A stretch of 64,000 nt of DNA. Origin: Piromyces finnis (lineage: Eukaryota > Neocallimastigomycota > Neocallimastigomycetes > Neocallimastigales > Neocallimastigaceae). The notes under the pieces are model-generated. The model saw only the letters and a program-made list of their open reading frames with translations. It was not told where the DNA came from and ran no database searches. Positions 43,601 to 53,000 of the stretch are shown one piece after another. Each line of letters starts with the position of its first letter. The stretch's first letter is position 1. A program made the position numbers and the translations under genes. The stretch is taken from the NCBI GenBank assembly GCA_002104945.1, contig MCFH01000052.1, positions 310,001 to 374,000 on the forward strand, given 5' to 3'.

Positions 43601-45384
43601 ATATCTTCTTTCTTCATTGGTATTTGATGAAAACCAGAGAATAAATCCAATGTAGATAAATATTTTACATTATTACCAATAGAAAATAATATTTCTTCAA
43701 TATATGGAAGTGGATATGAATCTTTTATTGTTATAGAATTTAATTTTCTATAATCTACACACATCCTCCATTTTCCATTCTTTTTTGGTACTAATAAAAC
43801 TGGAGAAGACCAAGATGATTGTGATGGTTCTATTAAATCATTCTTTAAAAGCTTTCCTATTTCTTCTTTTAGAATTTCCATATGTTCTTTATTAGAAATA
43901 CGATACATTTTCTGTTTAATAGGATCATCTTGATTTAATTTAATTTCATGAGCTAATAATTTTGATTTACCCAAATCATCAGTATCATTAGCTAGAACAT
44001 CTATATTAGTTATTAAAAGATTCTTCAGTTGGTCTTTTGCTTCTTTTTGTGTTTCATCAACTATTTTATTAATAAGTTGTAATTTAGAATCACTAGTAGT
44101 TTTAATTTCTAAATCTTGATATTTATCATTCTGACTAGTTAAGTAATATATTAATGCATCTTGATTAATTTCTTCATCAAATTCTTCTATTAAGTTAGTT
44201 TGATTCATTTCATTAATACTTTCAAAAGATCCAATTTTGTGAATATCATCAGTTTTCTGATATAAAGTATGATCAGAAAAGTCCATAATTAATTTCATAT
44301 TAGCTAAAGTTTCTACACCAATTAAGACCTGGAATATATCTTCTTTTTCAATAAGTCTAAATATTTCTTTAGATGTTATATTACCAATAGTAATTTCAAT
44401 TTCATATAGATGCGACTCAATAGTAGTATTGGAATAAGCTTGATATAAAGTTTCTCTAATTTTTGAAACTGGTTTTAATGGAATATTATTTTCTAATAAG
44501 AATTTTCTAGTAATCATATTTATAGATGAACAGGAATCCAAATATACAGTAGTTTCTATTCCTTCTATTTTGCATTTTGATTTCACAACTTTATCTTTTC
44601 TTATGGTGGAAAGAATTGTAGATTCATCCTCAATAATTTTAGTAAATTTTAATGCTTTTGAAAGTTCTGTTTTTAATTTAGGACTAATTTCAAGTAGTTG
44701 ACCTATTGTTATATTTGCAAATTTTTCTCCTATATCTTTAGTTATATTATATTTTTCTTGATCTGCTGATATAACTAATCTTTTTGTACCTTTTTCATTT
44801 GGTACATCTTTTTCTTTTTGACTTGGAAGTTCAATCTCTTTTGCTAATTCTATTATTTCCTTTTCTCGTTCTTTTTTATTATTTCGTTTAGCTTTATCTA
44901 TAGTGGGTTGATTAATGAATGAAGGATCTAATTGTTTTAATGCTTCTGTTGAATTAGTGTTATTATTAATATTATTATCATTAATGTTATTATCTATTTT
45001 ATTACTTTCATTATTATTTATATTAGTGTCATTATTCATACTCATATTATTATTAATATTATTATTATAATTATTATTAAGATTATTATTATTATTATTA
45101 TTTTCATTTTCAATTACAGTCTCCATTTCTACTTCATTATTTGGAACTTCAATTATATCTTCATAAGTATTATTTAATGGTTCTCTAGTCTCATTACTTG
45201 GAACTCTAATTGGTTGTGGATTGTCACTTAATTTTTCTTTGGTAGTTCTTTTATATGGTTTAATATCAGTATTCTTTTTAGCTTTTCTTATTACTGGAAT
45301 AGTAATTTCTTCATTTACTGGTACTGATATTGTAGCAAAAGTAGTATTGGTTTGATTTATGGGAGTATTCCTTCTCCCACTCAT
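40672..45384 (-). CDS. Pol polyprotein of element 3
   Basis: 1570 residues. An Asn-rich N-terminal region (about 85-145) precedes the protease, whose active-site motif is LDSCSS (Asp283) with Cys where Gly is usual. RT has VDYRKLN, FGLCNAP and YMDD (642-645). RNase H has Asp791. A low-complexity Asn-rich stretch of about 230 residues (915-1145) separates RNase H from integrase. The integrase zinc site is His1224, His1228, Cys1258 and Cys1261, with catalytic Asp1290, Asp1349 and Glu1385. There is no chromodomain. The first ATG overlaps the gag stop (ATGA). A slippery site just upstream in the gag frame leads into the same frame, so a Gag-Pol fusion by -1 frameshift is more likely than a separate start. 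Confidence 0.94.
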   Translation of the reverse strand: MSGRRNTPINQTNTTFATISVPVNEEITIPVIRKAKKNTDIKPYKRTTKEKLSDNPQPIRVPSNETREPLNNTYEDIIEVPNNEVEMETVIENENNNNNNNLNNNYNNNINNNMSMNNDTNINNNESNKIDNNINDNNINNNTNSTEALKQLDPSFINQPTIDKAKRNNKKEREKEIIELAKEIELPSQKEKDVPNEKGTKRLVISADQEKYNITKDIGEKFANITIGQLLEISPKLKTELSKALKFTKIIEDESTILSTIRKDKVVKSKCKIEGIETTVYLDSCSSINMITRKFLLENNIPLKPVSKIRETLYQAYSNTTIESHLYEIEITIGNITSKEIFRLIEKEDIFQVLIGVETLANMKLIMDFSDHTLYQKTDDIHKIGSFESINEMNQTNLIEEFDEEINQDALIYYLTSQNDKYQDLEIKTTSDSKLQLINKIVDETQKEAKDQLKNLLITNIDVLANDTDDLGKSKLLAHEIKLNQDDPIKQKMYRISNKEHMEILKEEIGKLLKNDLIEPSQSSWSSPVLLVPKKNGKWRMCVDYRKLNSITIKDSYPLPYIEEILFSIGNNVKYLSTLDLFSGFHQIPMKKEDIDKTCFTTIFGNYNYKVMPFGLCNAPATFQREMNRIFLPLIGKCLFVYMDDLLIFSPSLEQHTLDLQKVFNIIKENGIKANLSKCHFLKQEVEVLGHILSVEGVKPVEKKIETIKNWKSPTNLTQLRSFLGAIGYYRKFIKDFAQIAHPLFKLLKKGMKFEWTSETEQSFQILKERLIKSPILKYPDYDKYFIIRTDASLNGIGGVLLQKDENNVEHPIHYVSRSLNDSEINYSITDLEGTAAFYCCKKFKSYISGNKEETILYTDHKPLVGLFNNKEPNNARQTRWVTTLSMLKVKVKYEQGKKNVVADALSRLIPDNKNDIKISLATFNNNDGETTKNNILNSNKDFYSKNNENIVYSCNFNNSCINDNEINKNNNINPYIDKNIDLNKNSCVNESVNSIKYSKLNNVDLNNYISTNNNSHGSKNININFKNDIDKSKNNNYFKNNEINELSEYNNDIVYNEVMNSDINDLNNTCYLNNKIDINKNDFPKLNENTTTNYYNSNIHNNNNLNKIHSFEPSNIFNIDKNNYFNIENKIKISSVSFENEKEEVLDNDTDLEAVLVTEVTDTSIGTTSENNSNEYPGSNKIKDFLKKKIILINGIKYYKDGDNIRKVVEDKEEKIELLLAAHSIGHEGFYKTYNRLKKNYYWKNMSKDVELLVKTCHDCQLKRPQPINSGTESFATKPGLPFTRVGLDIIGPLPITKNNNKYIIVLVDYFTKWVEAEPLKSIESTDVIKFLTNVFSRHGTPEILITDNGPQFTSDATKGFLDLYGIYVQYSSTYHPETNGQVENRNREIVKNIRLLGNSNKEWDEVLPSALWALRTCKNEVTKFSSFELLYGRTDLQPFELMIEYNNKNEYETPEEYLINKFTTHWEWIIEVTKNIQNANKLWENRRKQKASMNTAFSAGDLVLVRNFSRRKLDPFFMGPFRIIKMEFNTATLCDPISGAIAERNVHQKNLVHYHTWHNETSRDEVQT

Positions 45385-45393
45385 AAGTTTAAA
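45360..45393 (-). promoter_or_regulatory. -1 ribosomal frameshift signal between gag and pol of element 3
   Basis: In sense: the heptamer TTTAAAC (45393-45387) in gag phase T-TTA-AAC, a 7-nt spacer containing the gag stop TGA, then the hairpin TGGGAG-8 nt-CTCCCA (45379-45360). Slippage by -1 enters the pol frame. Element 5 has the same three parts with the same spacing. Confidence 0.82.
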
Positions 45394-46604
45394 TGATTTT
45401 GATTAGAGTTTATAAGGCCTTGTTTTTCCATTTCTGCAAGTTCTTGGAATGTATATTTGCAATCTTGCATTTTGTGGCCTACTTGTTGACATCTAAAACA
45501 TTTATTTCTTTGAGACTGGTTAAACATATTCACTTGACTTTGAGATGTAGTTTGATTAACTTTATTAGTAGTAGTATTCATTTTATTAGCATTAACATTA
45601 TTAGAATAATTAGTGGAATTTTGATATGATTTATTTTCTTCCATATTGGAATAATTATTGTTATTAAATGTACTAGAATTATAAGGGTATTTACTATAAC
45701 CATTATTATATGCATTTTGATCACCTTGATAGTTGTTATAATTATTGTTATAATTATTATTATAATTGTTACTATAACTATTATTTTTAGTATTGAAATT
45801 ATTTGGGTAATTATTTCTGTAATTATTTCTCTTATTAAAACGTTGATTTCTCATATTATAGTTTCCATTGAATCGCATATTATAATTATTATAATTATTA
45901 TTATTATCATAATTATTATTATAGTTATTATTGTAGTATCCATTATAAGTATATGGACTATCATTATTATTAAAATAATTATAATTAGTTCCACCACTAT
46001 GTTGAGTAAATAGATTATAATTTTGGTTTTGATATGGATCAAAGTAAGGTTGGTTATCAGTAAACATATTTACATTATGATACTGAGGAACTTCAGTTGC
46101 TGATTCAGCTAATTCGGCAACCTTAAAAGCGGCTTCTATATCTTTAGGTTGGGCAGTGATTACTTGAGTTCTGATAAAAGGACGAGAAATAATGGAATTA
46201 GTATAATCCTTAACAGTAACGAATAGTTGGGATCCAACATTAAGATTTTTATATAAGTTTCCGTATCTCCAGTTGAAATCCTTAATACTTTCTCCTCTTC
46301 TAATTTTTAGAGACTTAACATTGAAGCATTTTTCTTGAGGCGTGATTTCTAAGTATTCTTCAATAGCCTCTTTAATATCTTCGATACTAGGATAATTTGT
46401 TCCAGTATCACTTTCTGTTTTTAAGTCATCAATGATTCCTTTTAATCTACCTTGGACACATTCCTTTGCCCAAGCGAATATCTTTTTGGGATCATTGATG
46501 TCAGATAGGTCCATAACTCTGCTGAATTCTTCAGCCCAGCTTTCGATATCCCTATCTTGACTACCAATTCTAGGTAGCATTTTAGTGATTTCACTGATCT
46601 TCAT
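45381..46604 (-). CDS. Gag protein of element 3
   Basis: 407 residues. The capsid-like region spans about 1-170 (W23, EEFS, KECV, EEYLEIT, DIEAAFKVAELAE). Residues 185-365 are a very Asn/Tyr-rich, prion-like tract. A CCHC knuckle CFRCQQVGHKMQDC lies at 369-382. The last codons before the stop carry the slippery heptamer. The N-terminal half matches the Gag of the gag-only element at 17877-19007. Confidence 0.93.
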   Translation of the reverse strand: MKISEITKMLPRIGSQDRDIESWAEEFSRVMDLSDINDPKKIFAWAKECVQGRLKGIIDDLKTESDTGTNYPSIEDIKEAIEEYLEITPQEKCFNVKSLKIRRGESIKDFNWRYGNLYKNLNVGSQLFVTVKDYTNSIISRPFIRTQVITAQPKDIEAAFKVAELAESATEVPQYHNVNMFTDNQPYFDPYQNQNYNLFTQHSGGTNYNYFNNNDSPYTYNGYYNNNYNNNYDNNNNYNNYNMRFNGNYNMRNQRFNKRNNYRNNYPNNFNTKNNSYSNNYNNNYNNNYNNYQGDQNAYNNGYSKYPYNSSTFNNNNYSNMEENKSYQNSTNYSNNVNANKMNTTTNKVNQTTSQSQVNMFNQSQRNKCFRCQQVGHKMQDCKYTFQELAEMEKQGLINSNQNHLNL

Positions 46605-46838
46605 TTTTGTATATATAAATTTCTTATAAGGTAAAATAATTAAAATAAAAGAATAATTTAATTTGAAATAAATGATAATAAAGAAAATAATTGGAATTTA
46701 TATATTATATATATATATATGTGTTTTGAACTTTAATAATATAATAATATTAATAATATTTATAAAATTAAAAATGAAAAGAATTGAATATATAAATAAT
46801 TGATAAATTGATAAAGTATAAAATAATATAAAATTTAT

Positions 46839-46875
<37 letters not shown>

Positions 46876-48083
46876 AAAAAAAATTAAAGAAAATTATTTA
46901 GAAATTGAGAAGTATATTAAAGAAAAATAAAAGAATAAAAAATAAGTAATACAACAGAAATCTATATATATATTGTATAAATTATATATATTATATGGAT
47001 TATATAAATTATAAAAATTATATAAATAATGAAATTTAATATTGAATGAGATCAGATCGGAGAAGTATTTTATAGAAAGTATATTATATTATTATTATTA
47101 GTCAGGAATAATAGAAGCTTTACGGAATAATATCTAATTATAAATTTAAATGCAATTTATTAACTCTCAATTTTAAATGATCAAGGAAGAATGAAAGAAT
47201 AATTTTTTTTTTTTTTTTTTTTTTTTTGCAATTAGGAATTTATAAGAATATGTATATTTTTTTTTTATTTAATTTAATTATAATAGTTTATATATATTGT
47301 TACAATTATTTATTTATTTTTAGGCACCCGAGGCACAGTGACTATAAAGACTTTCGGATCCCTACTAAACCCCCACCTTTAAATGATAAATTTTCACTTC
47401 CAAAGTTCTGCTCCTTACTCAGGATTTTCAGCCGAACTTGCTACTCTCTTACTTGAGAATCAAATAAAGGCTGTCTAGTATACCTACTCCCTCTTGCTGA
47501 GTGTGTACCCGCCTTACTCTCTAAATAATAATTGCTTTAATTATTGCTATATTTCGAACTCAGTCTATTATATAACAACAACCAATATATACTTACTATT
47601 TTTTTTTTGTTATAATTTAAATTAAAAAATTTTTAGTCAATAATTAAGAATATTGAAATAAATTATTCGCTTAATATGTAGGTAGCCTTAAGCTAAGAAG
47701 TTTTTCATTCAACAGCCGCCTCTACGAATAAGCACTGGTGAATTAATTTATTCTCTTAATTAAGAAATAAAAATTGTATATTTAATTCAAATTATGATCT
47801 TATTATTAACTGCTGAGAAGGATTAACTTTTTTCCTAGTTTTTACTATCACACTGATCCCCTGGATAGATCAGAAATATAACAAACTAACTGAATGGATT
47901 AAGTTATCCTTATTAATAATAAGAACGGTAACGATTATAGGAATTATAGAAATTTTCTTCCTTGTGTAACGTATATGACTAACTATTAATCACTTAATCT
48001 TTAATTTCTTAAATACCCTTTTTAGAAATATTAAAATTTTTATAATTTTAAAATTATATATATTTCCTTTTATATATATAATT

Positions 48084-48135
<52 letters not shown>

Positions 48136-48247
48136 AGAAGAATATATAATAAAATTAAATTAAGTGTAAACTGTTTTTTTATAAACGCTTAATATCTTAG
48201 AATTTATTAGTATTATTATTAATATTATTCTTTTTCATATCTTTGGT
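46605..48247 (-). other. Long leader of element 3 with A-tracts
   Basis: About 1.6 kb separate the primer site from gag. In sense it holds three long A-runs (about 29, 25 and 33 A; plus strand T-runs at 48087-48115, 47203-47227 and 46842-46874). A GC-richer stretch lies at 47320-47520. There is no long ORF. Confidence 0.65.
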
Positions 48248-48267
48248 CACGCCCGGATTCTCCACCA
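48248..48267 (-). other. Element 3 tRNA-type primer-binding site
   Basis: In sense TGGTGGAGAATCCGGGCGTG, 8 nt inside the 5' LTR, identical over 20 nt to the site at 19133-19152. Confidence 0.78.
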
Positions 48268-48275
48268 AAATTTTA

Positions 48276-49351
48276 TGATGCGTTGACCGATATATTTTTG
48301 AATAATATAATATTTTTAATAAATAATAAATTCTAATATTTATGATGAAACAATAAATTTAAAATAAAATAAAATATGTTTTATAATTAACAAATAAATC
48401 ACTCAAAAACTCGAAAATAAACTCTTTTTATTATGTTTAAATTATCTCTTTATTATATTTATAATTTATTTATTGTCTATTTATTGTCCGCCCTTTATAA
48501 AGAAGAATTTTATCTTCCTTTTATACATTTTCATTTATTACATGTATTATTATTTTTAACTATTAAATGTTATTATTACTATTGTTATTATTTATTAAAA
48601 TTAAAAGAATAAATTAAAATTATGTCTTAGTATTATAAAATATTATAGAATATTACTTATTTGATTTTCTTATTACTTCAAAATGTTTAAATTTAGAAAA
48701 ATTATTATAAATTATCATTGACTATCATTAAATGTATAATACCTTGAATAAAATAATTAAAATTTAAAATTAAAATAATATTAAAATAAAATTAAAATGA
48801 AATTAAAATATTAAAAGTATCAATTATTATAAACACTCATTTTATACAGAAACATAAAAGAGTTCTGTATTTTATCTTTGAAATTGTTATTATTGTTCTA
48901 TTTCCAGGCTTTAAATTAATCACTTTTAGTAATAATTACTCAGTTATTTATTTGTTAATTTATATATATAAGTTTGAAAGAATTTCTAAAGAACACTTGG
49001 ATAAAACACTAGAATTAATAATTTAATGTATATCATTTTATTTTTTTAGTTTATTTATTCATTTTTATTTACTTATTATTATTTTATTATTTTAATACAT
49101 TTTTGGATTGAGTTGTTTTATTTTATTTAATAATTTATTTTATTATTATCTCTATTAAGTCGTTTTTATTCATAATTTATTATTTAATAAAGAGAATACT
49201 ATTTATTTAAAAGAAAGGGTTATATTTCCATAAAATTATTATTTATTCATTTTTAAGGGTTATTATCTTTTATTTTTATTATAAGTCGCTATGGGTTAAG
49301 TCGTGTTTATTCGGCTAGTTTTTATTACGTTTTTATGTGAGTAGCGTATCA
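48276..49351 (-). repeat. Element 3 5' LTR
   Basis: 1076 bp, matching 39584-40659 at all but about one position. Confidence 0.92.
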
Positions 49352-49367
49352 CAACGAATATGAAGAA

Positions 49368-49439
49368 AGCAGCGTAGCGCAGTGGAAGCGTGGTGGGCTC
49401 ATAACCCACAGGTCGTATGATCGAAACATACCGCTGCTA
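49368..49439 (+). tRNA. Initiator tRNA-Met (anticodon CAT)
   Basis: 72 nt. The acceptor AGCAGCG pairs with CGCTGCT, discriminator A. The D arm is GTAGCGCAGTGGAAGCG. The anticodon stem GGTGGG/CCCACA has three G-C pairs flanking loop CTCATAA. The T loop carries GATCGAAA in place of TTCGA. The A1-T72 pair, GC-rich anticodon stem and A-type T loop mark the eukaryotic initiator. TTTT follows 9 nt downstream. Confidence 0.95.
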
Positions 49440-50005
49440 AAATGAACTTTTAAAATTAGTTTTGTTTTTTTACTTTTGGGAAAAGTTAATAAAAAGAACG
49501 TATTTATCTCTCCATGACTATAACTAATTATAAAATTATATATTTCTTAATTTTCATAATTTCCTTATTTTATATATCATTTGAAATTGTTTCTAACAAA
49601 GGGTTATCTATATACTATAATAAAAAATAATTTCAAAATTTTATTTACTTTTTGGTTATAAACAGTACATTTCTTTACAACAATATGTATACATTATTTA
49701 CTTTTCTTCATAAAATACATTTTAATTTTTTTTAATTTTTTTTTCATATCAACAAAATTGCTTTATTTAGTGGATTTATCAAACAAATTTTTTCTAATTA
49801 AAAAAAAAATTAATAAAATATTTTATAAATATAAAAAAAAAAGAATATAATAAATGGTTTCAATTTATAATAAAGATTGAAAAAAAAGGTTGAAAGAATA
49901 ATAAAAATTATTATTCAGTAATAAAAATCAATTAAATATTTAATTATTTTTTTATAATAATAAATATAATAATAACAAATAGTTAATAATTAGAGTAGTA
50001 GTAAC

Positions 50006-50036
<31 letters not shown>

Positions 50037-53000
50037 TATTTTTAGAAATTAAGTAGATATATAAATTTATTTCTTTTTTATACAAGTTTATTCCTTTTTC
50101 CTTTTTTTAATAATTATCTTATTATTAAATTTATTAATACTACTTTTATTCTATTTAAAAGTTATTAATAATTATTCATACAACTTTTGATTTAAATCTC
50201 TTAATGGAATTGTATATTTAATAAATACTAAAAGATAAAAAAACTAATTAATTTTTCTTAATGAAGGTTCTTGTCCCCCTACGTATTATCAATTTATCAC
50301 AAAAAAAAGTGTTAAATTAATGACTATTTCATTTATTGTGATTATGATTCATCAATGAAGTATTAAGATAAATTACAATAGTAGATTACATCGTTTTAGT
50401 ATAATAAATTGTATCGTACTTTTTATTAATTGTATACTTAATACTAGATATAGTCATGTGACACTATATAATATATATCAAAAAAAAAACATTCATTTCT
50501 ATAATGTTTTAATTATGATAAAGAAAGGTTTTCTTTTTTTTTTTCTAAAAAAGATAACATTATGAGAATAATAATAAAAATAATAGAAGTCATATCTTGA
50601 TAATGTTAAATATAAAGTGAAATATTTAATTTTTAATATTATTTTTATCATTACCACTCTAATAATGTATATATAAATTTTATAATTATACATTATTATA
50701 AATAGCAGATTTCAATACAATAAGTTGAATAAAATTGTATAGAATAGCAAATAAAATTAATCTGGACTCAATAAAAACACTATTTTTATTGCTAATCTTT
50801 CCCCAAGACGAACAATTCATCATTTATTGATGAAAACCCTAATATATTTACATATCAAGAGTTATTTTTTTCTTTTTTTTTTTTAATTTTTATTATTGTG
50901 TTATTTATTTTTTCGTTAAAATATACTCTTCTTTAAAGAAAATATATGGATAATTAAAATATTAATATTTTATTATTGTGTTGTTATTATATCATTCTTA
51001 TTGAATTTCCATAATAAAACTTTTTTTGTTTTAATTCAATATACATCACCATCACACGAATAATATTTCATGTGATTAACATGACTGGGTTTCATTCTAT
51101 AAAGTTTAGCTTTTAAGTATAATAAAATATATGGATAATTAAAATATTAATATTTTATTATTGTGTTGTTATTATATCATTCTTATTAAATTTCCATAAT
51201 AAAACTTTTTTTGTTTTAATTCAATATACATCACCATCACACGAATAATATTTCATGTGATTAACATGACTGGGTTTCATTCTATAAAGTTTAGCTTTTA
51301 AGTATAATCATACATCATACCATCACTTTTTTTAGTAATTTTGATGTTGCACTTTCAAATTAGATAAATTAATATATAACCATAAATAACCAACGAAATT
51401 TTAAATTGGATATAAGTTAAGAGTATCAATTATCTTACAATATATTATTAATATATATTTTCATATAAAAACAATTGATTATTAATTAAGAAAAAATAAA
51501 TTTATTAATTAATAAAGTTTATATTTTTGATTAAATTTTTTTATGGAAAAAAATAATTTTAATTTAATTTTAATTTATATAAAAGAATGAAAGAAAAATA
51601 TTCCATAAAATTGTGATATTATAGAGAGTAATGGAATATGATAATAATAAATATGTGATAATAACTTTTCTTTTATTAGAAATTAGTGAAATATATTATA
51701 TATTAATATTATACTATAATTATAAAATATATTCAAATAGAATTAACTAATACAAATATATTGCTTAAAAGCACCTCATTTTCTTTTTAGCCTTTTTTTA
51801 TTAATTATATTATTTTAATAATTTTATTTTTTTTAAAAAAAAGAATAATTATATTATTGGAGTTTTTTATATTTAAACAAACTTTATTTTTATTTATTTA
51901 AATTAATTTTTTTTAAAAAAAAAACAAAATTTTAATTTAATTAATAAAATATTAAACAGTTTAATTAATCTTTAAAACTACTTTTAATTAAAAATAAATT
52001 AAAGACTTAAAAAATATTTTTAAAGAAATTATTCATATTGATAATGATGAAAAAAATTACTAAAAATCTATTTTTTTTTTTATTTTTTTTTACTTCATAA
52101 AAATAATAAAAAAAAAGGAAAACTATAGTATTATAAATGTAGATGAAAGAACATAGAATGTTATTTTTAAATTAAAAAAAATTAAGTGATTTCTTTTTTC
52201 TTTTTCTTTTAAAAAATATATATTGTTTCTATATTGTTTCATATAGTTCTTTTATATATATCTCTATTAAATAAATATAAATAGAATTTAAATTAACATT
52301 AATATAATATAAAACTATTTAATAAATGAAATATTAATTCCAAACCGTTAATTAAAAGTTTTAAAAAAAGATGGAATGCTTAAAAAAAAAAGAACAAATG
52401 AAATTCTTCATATAAAAGTATTTATATATATCATCATTTTAGAATGCACCTCAGAAAGAATGAAAATAAATGCACTCAATTCAATATATTATCTATAATA
52501 TAATAATTATATTTTAATATATAATGACATTCACTATAATATATAGAACCTTTTGATTTATTAAAATGAATGGTATTATTTTTTAGAAAATACGATTTAT
52601 TTATAAAGGAAAGTTAATTTTTTAGAGTAAAAAAAAAATTGTTTAATCTTTAATTCTAACATTTATATAATGTAACTATTATAATTATCAATCCAAGTAT
52701 TATAAATATTTATTATTTATTTTATTTATTAATGTTTACCGTGATAATTTTAAAAGTAAAATGAGATTATAATAATAAGAAGAAGAATAATAATTATGAT
52801 TTTTTTAGTTTTTCTTTTTAATTAAAAAATTTTTTTTGATACAAAACTTTATTTATTATAAAATTCGATAATTAGATTTAATAATTAAATCTGTATAATA
52901 TATTTGAATAAATAAATAATAAATGTGAATATTTGTATTGATGTATTTATACCAAAAATAGTTATTATTTATAATAATAATATTTTTAAATAATAAATAA

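Larger units (their letters stand above)
39584..49351 (-). mobile_element. Element 3: complete Ty3/gypsy element, 9.8 kb
   Basis: Two 1076-bp LTRs (39584-40659 and 48276-49351) differ at about one base. The 4-bp target duplication is CAAC (39580-39583 and 49352-49355). From right to left it has 5' LTR, tRNA-type primer site, a ~1.6-kb leader, gag, pol in the -1 frame, hairpin, purine tract and 3' LTR. gag and pol are both open. It sits 16 bp upstream of tRNA-Met in the opposite direction. Confidence 0.93.

Noticed and set aside
45717-46013. An Ile/Val-rich 98-codon plus-strand frame
   Set aside because: It is the antisense of Asn/Tyr repeat codons in element 3 gag.
46842-46874. Long T-run as a Pol III terminator or poly-A tail of a processed insert
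   Set aside because: Three such runs recur in the leader of an intact element and similar runs occur in element 5, so they belong to the leader.
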